Shown piece by piece: positions 52,533 through 61,855 of a DNA stretch of 64,000 nt. The DNA is taken from NCBI RefSeq assembly GCF_001429545.1, contig NZ_LMSP01000044.1, positions 170,136 to 234,135 of the forward strand. Reading direction: 5' to 3'. Position 1 is the stretch's first letter. Every line of letters begins with the position of its first letter. A program made the position numbers and the translations under genes. The notes beneath the pieces were generated by a model, which saw only the letters and a list, made by a program, of their open reading frames with translations, did no database searches and had not been told where the DNA came from. The stretch comes from Paenibacillus sp. Soil787. GTDB taxonomy: Bacteria > Bacillota > Bacilli > Paenibacillales > NBRC-103111.

Positions 52533-53435
52533 CTAAGAAGACTTCGCTTGATTAATTGCGGCCTCGATATAGGCTCTCAAAGTTTTGATGAACGTGCGCA
52601 TAGCGTAACCGACATACCTGTCGCTGCGGTAGATTAGACAAATGTCTTGAGAAGGTGTAGGATTTCTCAGTTGAAGAACCTTAATGTCTTTATTGTGTAG
52701 ATTTTCCAGCAGTAATCGCGGAAGAACACAGACGCCAACTCCGCTCAGCACCATCTGAAGGAGGGAGGATAACGTTGTCGTCACCATATGCGGCTGCAGA
52801 ATAAACCCTTTATCCATGCAGAATCGGTCGATCAGCTTGCGACATTGATGGTCGGGTGGGAACATGACCATCTTCAAGGCATGCAGCCTGTTCAAGGGGA
52901 TGAAGTTCTCTGTGGCAAGGGGATCATTTGTACTTACCGCCAAAGAGAACTCCTCGTGAAACAGAGGAATTGACGTGAGGCGTTCATCGATAACAGGTCC
53001 GATGGTTACGCCAACATCGATGCTTCGGTCCAGCACTTGTTCTGTTATTTTCGTGGTTTCAAGAAGGGACAGCGAGATGGTGGGATAGCTCTGATGGAAG
53101 TTAAGCAGCAACGCATTAAACATGAGATCCGCGTCACCGGGTAAGACACCGATGGAAAGCGATCCACCTTGCATTTGTTTCAGGTCAGTAATGGCATCGC
53201 TCGCTTGCTGCAGATGCCCGAACACGGCAGCACCATGTTCATGAAGTATCGCTCCGGCTTCTGTGAGGACGATTGTTTTTCCCACACGATCGAACAGTAA
53301 AACCCCTAATTCTTCTTCCAATCTTCTTATCTGCTGGCTGATGTTAGGTGCACTGACTCCCATCTTCTCGGCTGCTCTCGTAAAGTGGAGCTCTTCACAA
53401 ATCGCCATAAAATACTGAAGTTGTTTTAACTCCAT
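52533..53435 (-). CDS. LysR family transcriptional regulator
   Basis: 300 residues. N-terminal winged HTH (LKQLQYFMAICEELHFTRAAEKMGVSAPNISQQIRRLEEELG) and a substrate-binding-like effector domain. The sensor part has SIGVLPGDADLMF. ATG 53435 is preferred over the GTG at 53444 because GCAGGTG lies 7 bases upstream. Divergent from the DinB-type gene, about 200 bases away, which is its likely target. Effector unknown. Confidence 0.92.
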   Translation of the reverse strand: MELKQLQYFMAICEELHFTRAAEKMGVSAPNISQQIRRLEEELGVLLFDRVGKTIVLTEAGAILHEHGAAVFGHLQQASDAITDLKQMQGGSLSIGVLPGDADLMFNALLLNFHQSYPTISLSLLETTKITEQVLDRSIDVGVTIGPVIDERLTSIPLFHEEFSLAVSTNDPLATENFIPLNRLHALKMVMFPPDHQCRKLIDRFCMDKGFILQPHMVTTTLSSLLQMVLSGVGVCVLPRLLLENLHNKDIKVLQLRNPTPSQDICLIYRSDRYVGYAMRTFIKTLRAYIEAAINQAKSS

Positions 53436-53638
53436 AGCTCGCACCTGCTTTCAAATGCATTGCTGATTGCATGTTGCATGTTCACTAATTATTGTCACTT
53501 CATTTTCTTTTTCTGTCAATTCATAATCGTTAACTTATACTTAACGTTTCGGTAATGCGCACTGCATTGATGGAACATTCCATGGGACCTATACTAGGAA
53601 TATATCAAACGCTTTTCACTACAAAGGAGGAAAACATT

Positions 53639-54124
53639 ATGTCCGAAATGATTATCGACACGGCAAAAAAAGTACGTCAAGTGGTGCTGTACCAGGTGCA
53701 GGCTGTCCCAGAGGAATTGTTCGACATTCAAGCTGATTCCTACAATAACACGATTCGCTGGAACATTGGACACATGATTTATTGGATGGATACTTACATG
53801 ACACTTGCCTTCTCAAAAGAATCGGCTATTCCCGCAAGCTACGCATCGTTCTTCAACAGCGGGACTGCGCCGGCAAATTGGGCTGAAACGCCTCCACCTA
53901 AGGAAGAACTAATCCAACAGCTGTCAGGTCAACTTAACTCCCTATCCGAGTTAGCTCCCGAGAGTCTGGAGGTACAGCTGGAAGCGCCGCTGCAATTTGG
54001 ACCGCTCACCTTTAATCGTGCGGGAGAGTTACTCAACTTTGCAGTGGTCCATGAAGGGATGCATATTGCTACCTGCAATTGCTTACTTAAAGTCATTCAA
54101 GGAAATACAAACGAGAAAGTATAG
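53639..54124 (+). CDS. DinB family protein
   Basis: 161 residues, four helices with WNIGHMIYWMDTYMTLAF and NFAVVHEGMHIATCNCLL, where the His residues fit the metal site of DinB-type bundles. Members are thiol- or toxin-detoxifying enzymes. ATG 53639 is chosen with AAAGGAGG 8 bases upstream. Divergent from a LysR regulator that may control it. Confidence 0.85.
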   Translation: MSEMIIDTAKKVRQVVLYQVQAVPEELFDIQADSYNNTIRWNIGHMIYWMDTYMTLAFSKESAIPASYASFFNSGTAPANWAETPPPKEELIQQLSGQLNSLSELAPESLEVQLEAPLQFGPLTFNRAGELLNFAVVHEGMHIATCNCLLKVIQGNTNEKV

Positions 54125-54141
54125 CAATAAATATCAAGGGA

Positions 54142-54172
54142 AGGCTGCCGATAGCATAGGATCGGCAGTCTT
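54142..54172 (+). terminator. Terminator of the DinB-type gene
   Basis: GCTGCCGAT / ATCGGCAGT stem (54144-54152 with 54161-54169, one G-T pair), with a short pyrimidine tail. Confidence 0.7.
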
Positions 54173-54296
54173 CTCAATTAACGCGCAATAAAGCTTGGTG
54201 GTTAATAGCTTCCTATTTTTAAATGGGAAATAAAGGAATTTCCAATCGTGTATCGAATAATATTATTTGATAGTACCGATTTGGAGGTTGATGAAA

Positions 54297-54773
54297 ATGG
54301 AATTAAAAATTGAACGTTTAGATTTTGAAATGGCGGACATTTCTGGGTCGAGGTTTCAAAAGGTTAAAGCTGAGAATTTAAATTTTGACAATGTCAACTT
54401 AGCAAAGACGCAAATTAATAATGCAAATATGAGAGGAATGGCATTAAATGATGTGAATATGACCGAGTCTAGAATTTCGGATGCAAATCTCTCAGGTACT
54501 GAAATCAAAAATGCTAATATTAGCCATGCTATTATTGACCATGTTCATTTATTTGGCACTGAATTTCGTAATATTGTTCACCCTATGGAAGGTGATGGTA
54601 ATTACAATCCAACTGGCTTTTACAAACCAATTAGCTTTTTAAATTGTGACCTATCTAATGTACAAGTAACAAACTGTAATTTAACAAATATGGATATTCG
54701 CGATTGCGATATATCTGGGTTGAAGATTAACGGGGTGTTAATAGAAGACTTAATAAATAAAAATAATACATAG
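54297..54773 (+). CDS. Pentapeptide-repeat protein
   Basis: 158 residues. Repeats of the A(D/N)LXX type, such as ENLNFDNVNLAKTQINNANM, then ESRISDANLSGTEIKNANIS and SFLNCDLSNVQVTNCNLTNM, give a right-handed beta-helix. Such proteins can mimic DNA and protect gyrase (Qnr/MfpA type), but the role here is unknown. ATG 54297 follows GGAGG by 9 bases. Confidence 0.85.
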   Translation: MELKIERLDFEMADISGSRFQKVKAENLNFDNVNLAKTQINNANMRGMALNDVNMTESRISDANLSGTEIKNANISHAIIDHVHLFGTEFRNIVHPMEGDGNYNPTGFYKPISFLNCDLSNVQVTNCNLTNMDIRDCDISGLKINGVLIEDLINKNNT

Positions 54774-54831
54774 GAAATGAATCATCGATTATTCAATTAT
54801 AGGATAAGGTTTGATGAATACAAATGTTTAT

Positions 54832-54862
54832 GAGCAGGTGCTGAGGCAGCCTGCTTATTTTA
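54832..54862 (+). terminator. Terminator of the pentapeptide-repeat gene
   Basis: AGCAGG-TGC / GCA-GCCTGCT stem and T-rich tail, with a one-base bulge. Confidence 0.65.
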
Positions 54863-55098
54863 TTTAAGGGATAGTTGAATATTTAATTGAATACAAGATG
54901 AATTGAACATTACCAAAAGCAAGGATACATCTGCAGCAGATCTGCTATTGAAGGTATGAGTCCGAATGGTATACCGTTGATAATCAGTACAAAACGGTTC
55001 CAAATGATCATGTGAGCACATGCCGCTAATATATATAGGTAGTAATCGAGGCAGGAGAAACAAATTAATCGTAATTCGAAACGAGGGGGGTGTAAGAA

Positions 55099-55836
55099 TT
55101 GCTAAGCAAAAATCATTTAAAACTTATCGTAATCATCTTAGGTGTAGTGGTTTTTAATATCGCGGTCCTTTCACCTGGGATTATAGGGATAAAGATCGGC
55201 GGTAGTGCATTTGAAACTGCTTCAGGTGTGACAATAATTTTTGCCAGTATCCTCGCTCTATCGTACGCGATCAACATGTTGATATTCAAGCTACCGTCAG
55301 TTAAACCAGTGAAAGAAATCAGGACACACAATGAATATATAGATGCCCTTACTCATTATAAAGGAGTCAAAACTTTGCAGAGCGATATTGGGCTAGCCCT
55401 TCGGCAGCTAGAGCGCCTAAGAAAAAGAATGGAGACATTGTTAGGGCTTTTAAATCAAAGATTTGATCCTAATGAACTTACTTATAAGAAATTCACTTCT
55501 GTGGCGCAAGAAGTCGAGAAATTGTTCTATCTCAACATTCGCAGCATACTGGGCAGAATGCATGTATTCGATGAGAATGAGTACAAGATTATCATGCTCC
55601 AGGAATCGTCGAGGTTACCTTCAGATCTCATCGCAGAAAAGACGATGGTGTATAACGAGTTCCTGTCGTTCGTTAAGGATTCTCTCGGTACAAACGAAGA
55701 AATTTTGTTGAAAATAGACAAACTTTTAATGGAAATCTCGCGATTGGACAGTTTAGAACTTGCTGACATAGAGCAAATGCCGTGCATGCAAGAAATAGAC
55801 TCGTTGATAAAACAAACAAAACATTATAAGGAATAA
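55099..55836 (+). CDS. Membrane-anchored coiled-coil protein of the TelA/VWA cluster
   Basis: 245 residues: two membrane segments at the start (about 8-25 and 40-60), then a long helical cytoplasmic region (about 90-245: IGLALRQLERLRKRMETLLGLL and EEILLKIDKLLMEISRLDSLE). In other Firmicutes TelA is paired with XpaC, a protein of similar layout; the match by eye is only general. TTG start with GAGGGGGGTG upstream. First gene of a cluster with the VWA protein (12-base gap), TelA and MOSC. Confidence 0.65.
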   Translation: MLSKNHLKLIVIILGVVVFNIAVLSPGIIGIKIGGSAFETASGVTIIFASILALSYAINMLIFKLPSVKPVKEIRTHNEYIDALTHYKGVKTLQSDIGLALRQLERLRKRMETLLGLLNQRFDPNELTYKKFTSVAQEVEKLFYLNIRSILGRMHVFDENEYKIIMLQESSRLPSDLIAEKTMVYNEFLSFVKDSLGTNEEILLKIDKLLMEISRLDSLELADIEQMPCMQEIDSLIKQTKHYKE

Positions 55837-55848
55837 GAGGTGACTTAG

Positions 55849-57537
55849 ATGAAAAATAGGAGAAATTTGTTCCTCCTGTCGGGTATTATCATTGTTTTAG
55901 TATTCGGACTTGTGTATGTAGGTGTGAAACTGACTGCAAATCTTGGGAAATCCAGTGTTCAAGTCGCAGCTGAAAATGCTGGAGAACGGTTATCCAAACT
56001 TTACTCCGATATATCTATTGCCACGGATAAGCCTGTAAAGGGACAGATAGACCTTAATCCGGCTGATGTTGCTGAAACGCTTCCGGATATCTCGAAGTTT
56101 CCAATAACAGTGGAAAGCACAACGGATAATTTTATTGAGATCTTCTCCTCTACAGAAAAGTCGGGGACGGGCGTTGATGGTTGGTTATCCGAAGTGGCAA
56201 CGGAGTTCAATCAAGCCAAGATTGAAGTAAACGGCAAACCAGCTTCCGTGAAGATACGTAATATTGCTTCAGGTACTGCGACGGACTATATCAAATCCCG
56301 TAAATACATTCCTGACGCATTCACTCCATCCAACGAGTTATGGGGAGAAATCGTTAAGGCAAATGGCATCAAGACTCAGCTAATTACGAAGCGTTTAGTA
56401 GGAAACGTACCGGGGATCGTCATTTCAAAGGCAAAACATGATGCTCTGGTAGAGAAGTATGGATCAGTGAATGTCAAAACCATCACAGAAGCGATTTCCA
56501 ATAACGAGTTCGCAATGGGATATACCGATCCATTCGCCAGCTCTACTGGTCTGAACTTTCTCGTTACTGCTCTGAACACCTTCGACAGCTCCAATTTATT
56601 GGGGGAGAAAGCGGTAAGAGAATTCGAGAAATTCCAATCCAATGTACCGTTCACCGCGTCCACAACAATCCAAATGCGTGAAGCTGCAAAGTCTGGCGCT
56701 CTAGACGGGTTTGTCTTGGAGTATCAAACATATGTCAACGCGGCGGACCTTAAAGGCAGCTATGTGTTCACACCATTTGGAGTTAGGCATGATAGCCCAC
56801 TCTATGCATTAGGGGATCTGCCACAGAATAAACTCGATATAATAAAGAAATTTGCTGAATTCGTAACACAAGAGAAATACCAAAAAACAGCGAAAGAAAA
56901 GGGCTTTAACGGCCTCGAAGATTACAAGTCTGAACTCGCACCTGTTGATGGTAACCTTCTAGCTTCTGCTCAAAAAATATGGAAAGAAAAGAAGAATGGC
57001 ACCAAACCAATTGTCGCGGTATTTGTAACGGATGTTTCCGGAAGCATGGCGGGGGCGCCGCTCAATCGCCTCAAAGAGTCCTTATTCAAGGGACAGAAAT
57101 ACTTGGGCAAAGACAACAGCATCGGCCTAGTTTCTTACTCCAGTGGTGTAACAATTAAACTCCCGATCGCGAAGTACGACACAAATCAGCAGTCCATGTT
57201 CGTCGGCGCGGTCAATAGCCTCCAGGCGAGTGGTGGAACGGCAACCTTTGACGGTATTATTGTTGCCCTAAAGATGATTCAAGACGAATTGGCTGTTAAT
57301 CCAAATATGAAGCCAATCATTTTTGTTTTGAGCGATGGCGAGACAAACGAAGGGCATTCTCTCAAGGACATAAAGGGATTAGTCGAAGTCTATAAAGTCC
57401 CAATTTATACGATCGGCTATAACGCAAACATCAAAGCCCTCGAAAGCATTTCAAGTATCAACGAAGCTGCAAGCATCAATGCAGACACTGACGATGTGGT
57501 GTATAAACTCGGCAACCTGTTCAACGTCCAAATGTAA
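55849..57537 (+). CDS. Substrate-binding-like and VWA domain protein
   Basis: 562 residues. N-terminal membrane anchor (about 7-27). Residues about 85-380 resemble a periplasmic-binding fold (VESTTDNFIEIFSSTEK; GTATDYIKSRKYIPDAFTPSNELW). From about 390 a VWA domain with an intact MIDAS: DVSGSM (D395, S397, S399), the Thr in GGTATF (464) and SDGE (D496). It should bind a metal and a protein partner outside the membrane. GAGGTGAC precedes the ATG. In operon with the coiled-coil protein and TelA. Confidence 0.85.
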   Translation: MKNRRNLFLLSGIIIVLVFGLVYVGVKLTANLGKSSVQVAAENAGERLSKLYSDISIATDKPVKGQIDLNPADVAETLPDISKFPITVESTTDNFIEIFSSTEKSGTGVDGWLSEVATEFNQAKIEVNGKPASVKIRNIASGTATDYIKSRKYIPDAFTPSNELWGEIVKANGIKTQLITKRLVGNVPGIVISKAKHDALVEKYGSVNVKTITEAISNNEFAMGYTDPFASSTGLNFLVTALNTFDSSNLLGEKAVREFEKFQSNVPFTASTTIQMREAAKSGALDGFVLEYQTYVNAADLKGSYVFTPFGVRHDSPLYALGDLPQNKLDIIKKFAEFVTQEKYQKTAKEKGFNGLEDYKSELAPVDGNLLASAQKIWKEKKNGTKPIVAVFVTDVSGSMAGAPLNRLKESLFKGQKYLGKDNSIGLVSYSSGVTIKLPIAKYDTNQQSMFVGAVNSLQASGGTATFDGIIVALKMIQDELAVNPNMKPIIFVLSDGETNEGHSLKDIKGLVEVYKVPIYTIGYNANIKALESISSINEAASINADTDDVVYKLGNLFNVQM

Positions 57538-57559
57538 TTCAAATCGAGGAGGGATTCAT

Positions 57560-58699
57560 ATGTCATTCACATTGGAAATAGCCAATCCTGAAGAAATAAA
57601 AGCAGTGATCGAACATGAGATTAAGCCGGTCCCCGAGGAAATCGCCAAGTTGAAAGAGATTGCTGACTCTAATGTAGCTACGATCATGTCATTAGAACTT
57701 GATTCGCTCGACAAACGGAGGGAAATTCTTCAATCGATCGATACATTCGGTGTAGTTACAATGAAATTGTCGTCCTCTAAAAATGCGTTACTGCATGTTT
57801 CGGTCGGTAATCTTTCAAAAGCTGGCGAAGATGGGGGGCAAGTAGCCAAGGGATTAGCAGACCTGCACACACAAATCAAAGACTTGGACCCAAGCCTCGT
57901 TGATTTCGCCAAAACCGGCATCCTTGGTAAGTTCTTCAGCCCTATTCGGAGCTACTTCCTTAAATATGAAAAGGCAGATGGCATCATTGCAGATATCATC
58001 GTTTCTTTAGATAAGGGAAAGTCCACGCTCAAGAATGACAACACCACACTGGAGTTCGAACAACAATCTTTGCGCGAATTATCCAAGAAACTTAGGAAGG
58101 AAATTCAGCTTGGAGCGTTGATGGATGAATCCATCGAGGTGCAAATCGAAGCGGCCAAGATACGGAATGAAGATCCAGAAAAGATTCGGTTTATTACGGA
58201 GGAATGCCTTTTCCCCTTAAGACAGAGGGTTATGGATTTGCAAGAGATGTTGGTTGTAAACCAACAGGGCATTATGGCAATGGAACTGGTTATACGGAAC
58301 AATAGGCAGATGATGCGTGTTGTCGATCGCTCAAAGACCGTAACGATTTCCGCATTGAAGATATCTGTAATGGTTGCCAGCGCCCTGTACAATCAAAATA
58401 TCGCTTTGAAGAAAGTTGAGCTCTTGAACCAAGTAACTAGCAATCTAATAACTGCTACTTCGCGTATGCTGAATGAACAAGGAGCCGAAATTCATAAGAA
58501 ATCGATTGAATCCAACATTTCAGTTGATACTCTAAAACAGGCATTTACAGATGTAATCGCTGCTCTGGACTCGATTAGTATCTATAAACAGGAGTCTCTG
58601 CCAAAAATGCGTGAGACAATCAATGAGTTCCGGAATTTGGCTGATATCGGCGAAAAGCAAATATTGCGTCTGGAAAAGGGCAGCCAGTTATCCATATAA
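57560..58699 (+). CDS. TelA-family toxic anion resistance protein
   Basis: 379 residues, almost wholly alpha-helical. The C-terminal VDRSKTVTISALKISVMVASALYNQNIALKKVELLNQ and SNLITATSRML are the TelA signature. TelA is linked to tellurite, selenite and bacteriocin tolerance, by an unknown mechanism. ATG 57560 has GAGGAGG 6 bases upstream. It is in a probable operon with the VWA protein and a membrane coiled-coil protein. No TerC/TerD-type genes are present. Confidence 0.9.
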   Translation: MSFTLEIANPEEIKAVIEHEIKPVPEEIAKLKEIADSNVATIMSLELDSLDKRREILQSIDTFGVVTMKLSSSKNALLHVSVGNLSKAGEDGGQVAKGLADLHTQIKDLDPSLVDFAKTGILGKFFSPIRSYFLKYEKADGIIADIIVSLDKGKSTLKNDNTTLEFEQQSLRELSKKLRKEIQLGALMDESIEVQIEAAKIRNEDPEKIRFITEECLFPLRQRVMDLQEMLVVNQQGIMAMELVIRNNRQMMRVVDRSKTVTISALKISVMVASALYNQNIALKKVELLNQVTSNLITATSRMLNEQGAEIHKKSIESNISVDTLKQAFTDVIAALDSISIYKQESLPKMRETINEFRNLADIGEKQILRLEKGSQLSI

Positions 58700-58718
58700 T
58701 ATAATGGAGGCGTTCTCG

Positions 58719-59282
58719 ATGGTAAGTAACCTTGGATCTAAAGTTGGAGAAGTCGTATCAGTTAGTCGTAGTGAAAAGCATTCGTTTAGTAAACAGACTG
58801 TCAACGTTATCAGGCTCTTTACTGGACTGGGAGTAGAAGGCGACGCACACATGGGACTGACCGTAAAGCATCGTTCACGAGTAGCGCAAAACCCGAATCA
58901 ACCCAACCTTCGCCAGATTCATTTCATTCATTCGGAGTTGTTCGATGAACTACGAAGTGCTGGTTTCCATGTCGAACCTGGGCAATTGGGTGAAAATATT
59001 ACAACCAGAGGGATAAACTTGCTAGGACTGCCAACAGGAACAAAGCTGTTTATAGGTGAAACCGCAGTTATTGAGATCACGGGACTTCGCAATCCTTGTT
59101 CACAAATTGACAATTTCCACTCAGGGCTATTGAGTGCGGTTCTGGACCACGATGAGAATGGAAACCTAATCCGAAAGGCTGGAGTAATGGGTGTCGTGTT
59201 AACTGGGGGAGAAATATGGGTCAAGGACTCTATCCAAATTGTCCTGCCTCCTGAACCGTTTCGTCCTCTGGAACGAATATAA
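58719..59282 (+). CDS. MOSC domain protein
   Basis: 187 residues. MOSC proteins carry sulfur or molybdenum on a conserved Cys, seen here in TGLRNPCSQID. The GQLGENITTRG segment is a family signature. ATG 58719 has GGAGG 8 bases upstream. It follows telA by 19 bases, so it is probably part of the same operon. Its link to toxic-anion tolerance is inference; the YiiM-like enzymes reduce hydroxylated purines. Confidence 0.87.
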   Translation: MVSNLGSKVGEVVSVSRSEKHSFSKQTVNVIRLFTGLGVEGDAHMGLTVKHRSRVAQNPNQPNLRQIHFIHSELFDELRSAGFHVEPGQLGENITTRGINLLGLPTGTKLFIGETAVIEITGLRNPCSQIDNFHSGLLSAVLDHDENGNLIRKAGVMGVVLTGGEIWVKDSIQIVLPPEPFRPLERI

Positions 59283-59430
59283 ACTGAAGCAGGCTGCCAG
59301 TGAATCGCGCGGTGGCTCTTCCGTTAACCGTCAGCGGATAGTGTAACAATAATGAAAATCATTTTTAGTAAAGAAAGTCAACCAGAATAAACTGGCTGAC
59401 TCTATTATCGAACAAGCCCAGATAAAAGTC

Positions 59431-59775
59431 TTACCCTTGTACCGTACGTGAATTAGCGAATAGAGGGAATCCAAAAAAAGGAAAAATGGCTAATGTTCCT
59501 ACAGCTGGTCCCGTTCCCGAACTACTGAGAATGCCAATAAGCTGAATGCTATTGATATTGAAGGAGTAGGTGCTTCCTGGGAGGACTTCGAAACTAATGT
59601 TATCCCCGGAGTAAGTTCGTACTTGTACGGTCAAGGTAATGTTGGCACTATCATTCTCCACAAGCACCAATGCGGTTATGCCTGGTGTTTGCGATGAGTA
59701 ATACCCTTTACCTACACCCGGTCCTTGGCTAATCGGATAGGATATAAATGAATTTCCATCTGGATTAAATGCCAT
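59431..59775 (-). CDS. Hypothetical beta-rich protein, possibly spore-surface
   Basis: 114 residues with a beta-sandwich-like pattern (GITALVLVENDSANITLTVQV, ISFEVLPGSTYSFNINSI) and a Gly/Ser/Phe-rich tail. It recalls endospore-appendage or DUF3992-type jelly rolls, but lacks their cysteines, so the assignment is tentative. GGGAGGTG lies 8 bases before ATG 59775. A stem near 59378-59401 could end its transcript. Confidence 0.55.
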   Translation of the reverse strand: MAFNPDGNSFISYPISQGPGVGKGYYSSQTPGITALVLVENDSANITLTVQVRTYSGDNISFEVLPGSTYSFNINSIQLIGILSSSGTGPAVGTLAIFPFFGFPLFANSRTVQG

Positions 59776-59887
59776 TTTCTTCACCTCCCTTAAATGGCGT
59801 TAATATAAGATATGTCTAGTGAATGATACTAGTAACGTTATTTCTCATGGTAGATTTAACTATTTTCATAATACATGGGAGGATGTC

Positions 59888-60316
59888 ATGACAACTGAAA
59901 TAGCTTATGGGAGTAAAGAAGAAAGCGAATACGTTAGAAGAAGGTTAATTGAATATAATCAAGAACATGTTCCCGATGATTTGAAGAACAATTACGAGGA
60001 AATAAATCTGACTATAAAGGATAACGAAGGTAAGATAATCGGTGGAATATTAAGTGTCCATTGTTGGAACTGGATTGAGGTTGACATTTTGTGGATAGAT
60101 AAAGAACTAAGAGGTTCAGGTTTCGGAACTCAACTTTTAACCCGAATTGAGGATATTGCTAAAGAGAAAAAATGCACTTTCATCAAACTAAACACTTTTA
60201 GTTTTCAAGCACCAGAATTTTATATGAAAAATGGATATAAAGAAATTGCAGTTTTTGAAGACGCTCCATTAGGCAGTAAGCATTATTATTTTAGAAAAGA
60301 TATTAGGGTCCCATAA
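59888..60316 (+). CDS. GNAT family acetyltransferase
   Basis: 142 residues. ELRGSGFGTQLLTRIEDIA is the acetyl-CoA loop, and TFIKLNTFSFQAPEFYMKNGYKE is motif B. ATG 59888 is chosen with GGGAGGATG just before it. Immediately downstream is a prenyltransferase-like fragment. Confidence 0.87.
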   Translation: MTTEIAYGSKEESEYVRRRLIEYNQEHVPDDLKNNYEEINLTIKDNEGKIIGGILSVHCWNWIEVDILWIDKELRGSGFGTQLLTRIEDIAKEKKCTFIKLNTFSFQAPEFYMKNGYKEIAVFEDAPLGSKHYYFRKDIRVP

Positions 60317-60556
60317 GAATTTGCTTTCCTTGATGGAACACAGAATAACATACTTAATGCAATAAAAGTTTATCAAAACGATGAGGGCGGATTTGGACAT
60401 GCATTAGAACCAGACCTACGAACACCCGAAAGTCAACCTCTCTATACAGAGTTTGCGTTAAGAATATTACACGATTGCAATATAAAGGATGTAGATTTGG
60501 CGAATAAGGTTTGTGAGTATATTGCACATCATGCTGATTTGGAAAGTGGAATTTCA
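60317..60556 (+). pseudogene. Prenyltransferase/terpene-cyclase-like N-terminal fragment
   Basis: In frame after the GNAT stop, the sequence reads FLDGTQNNILNAIKVYQN and DEGGFGHALEPDLRTPES, then LYTEFALRIL. This is the start of a widespread conserved protein with alpha/alpha-barrel repeats of the QxxxGGFG type. It has no start codon of its own and is cut near 60556, so it is a remnant. The rest of the normal protein (over 200 residues) is absent. Confidence 0.6.
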
Positions 60557-60846
60557 ACTAAAGGCGACCGTAATGGCCGCTGCCTATCTGTCCTCTTCGG
60601 TAGTGGCAGATCCTAGAGAAACGATCATCGTGATGCCGGCCAATCTGTCTGTCGAGGACTCTTTTCAGCGAAGTGAAGGAGGTGGGGAGATTGAGTTACC
60701 AAGTCGGTAAAGCTATTCTCCCTGAGGGGCAAGCTATCAACGAGCAACTTCACACGCAAGAAGGTATTCTAGTAGTGGCTCCCATAAACCAGGTAAAATC
60801 ACAACCGAAAGTCTTGTACCGTTGTACAAACGACTTTCGGTTGTGA
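60557..60846 (+). other. Mosaic of unrecognised short frames
   Basis: Right after the fragment junction comes another frame (VMAAAYLSSSVVADPRETII, ending 60710), then an overlapping TTG frame at 60691 (LSYQVGKAILPEGQAINEQL, ending 60846) with AAGGAGG 8 bases upstream. I recognise neither. The second ends inside a hairpin and may be truncated too. Confidence 0.35.
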
Positions 60847-60847
60847 T
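60798..60847. repeat. Perfect 16-bp hairpin without T run
   Basis: Stem 60798-60813 with 60832-60847; the inner TTGTAC / GTACAA can extend it. It lies before the stop codon of the quinone reductase gene on the opposite strand. Confidence 0.75.
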
Positions 60848-60874
60848 GCAAAGTTGTTCTCTGATCAAAGAATG

Positions 60875-61813
60875 TTAACTCGAACTTACGCTCAAAAGAA
60901 TTCTTCCACGCCCGTGTCTGGTTTCACTTTTTTCAAGGGCTTCCTTCGTATTGCTTAAAGGATAAACGGCATCAATCGCTGCTTTTACTGTACCATCGGC
61001 AATTAATTGAGCTATCGTCTCCGAATCCTCGTAGGTTGGAAACTTAGAGTTGAATTTAGCTGTAACGCCATGCTCCTGCGCTTTTTCCTGAGAAGGAGGC
61101 TGTGTCAATGAGACGAGCATTCCACCTCGCTTCAATACGGACCATGAACGATTCTCTGTATCCCCGCCGACTAAATCAACAACTAGGTCAACGTTCTCAG
61201 CGACATCTTCAAATCGGGTCGTGTTATAATCGATCACTTGATCCGCGCCTAACGATGTTACAAAATCAAGATTCACACTTGAAGCGGTGCCGATTACTTT
61301 TGCACCCTTCCACTTCGCCAGCTGAACGGCAAATTGTCCAACCCCGCCTGCTGCTGCATGAATAAGAACGGTTTGGCCGGCTTGTAATTCCCCTTCGGTG
61401 AACAAAGCTTTCCAGGCCGATTCAGCTCCTGCCTTAATTGATGCGGCATCTTCAAAAGTTAAATCGCCCGGCATCCTCGCCAATTCATTCGCTGCTGCAA
61501 TTCCATATTCCGCATAGGCTCCATTGACGCTGCCAAACACGCGATCACCTGGTTGGAATTGGGTCAAGCCTGCACCTACGGATTCGACGAACCCGGAAAT
61601 TGCAGTTCCTGGAATGTAAGGGAACGTTTTAGGATAGACAGCCTGAAGCCATCCGTTACGAATTTTATAGTCAAGGGGGATTGCTGCAGCGTAAACGATG
61701 CGGACAAGAACTTCTCCCTCTTGCGGCTGCGGACGTTCTACCTCTGTTACTTGTAAGACATCTGGACCGCCGTATTCACGTACAAGAATGGCTTTCATCT
61801 TCGAATTAGACAT
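60875..61813 (-). CDS. NADP-dependent quinone oxidoreductase (zinc-less MDR family)
   Basis: 312 residues. VEYGGPDVLQVTEVERP at the start, the nucleotide loop AAAGGVGQFAVQLAKWKGAK, and YNTTRFEDVAENVDLVVDLVGGDT are typical of quinone or enone reductases lacking zinc. The ATG has GGGAGAGG upstream. It is the last gene of a minus-strand cluster after an old yellow enzyme and a MarR regulator, a common layout for response to electrophiles and quinones. Confidence 0.9.
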   Translation of the reverse strand: MSNSKMKAILVREYGGPDVLQVTEVERPQPQEGEVLVRIVYAAAIPLDYKIRNGWLQAVYPKTFPYIPGTAISGFVESVGAGLTQFQPGDRVFGSVNGAYAEYGIAAANELARMPGDLTFEDAASIKAGAESAWKALFTEGELQAGQTVLIHAAAGGVGQFAVQLAKWKGAKVIGTASSVNLDFVTSLGADQVIDYNTTRFEDVAENVDLVVDLVGGDTENRSWSVLKRGGMLVSLTQPPSQEKAQEHGVTAKFNSKFPTYEDSETIAQLIADGTVKAAIDAVYPLSNTKEALEKSETRHGRGRILLSVSSS

Positions 61814-61855
61814 GTAAATCCTCTCCCTTATCGACTCAAATTTACTTCTTGTTTT

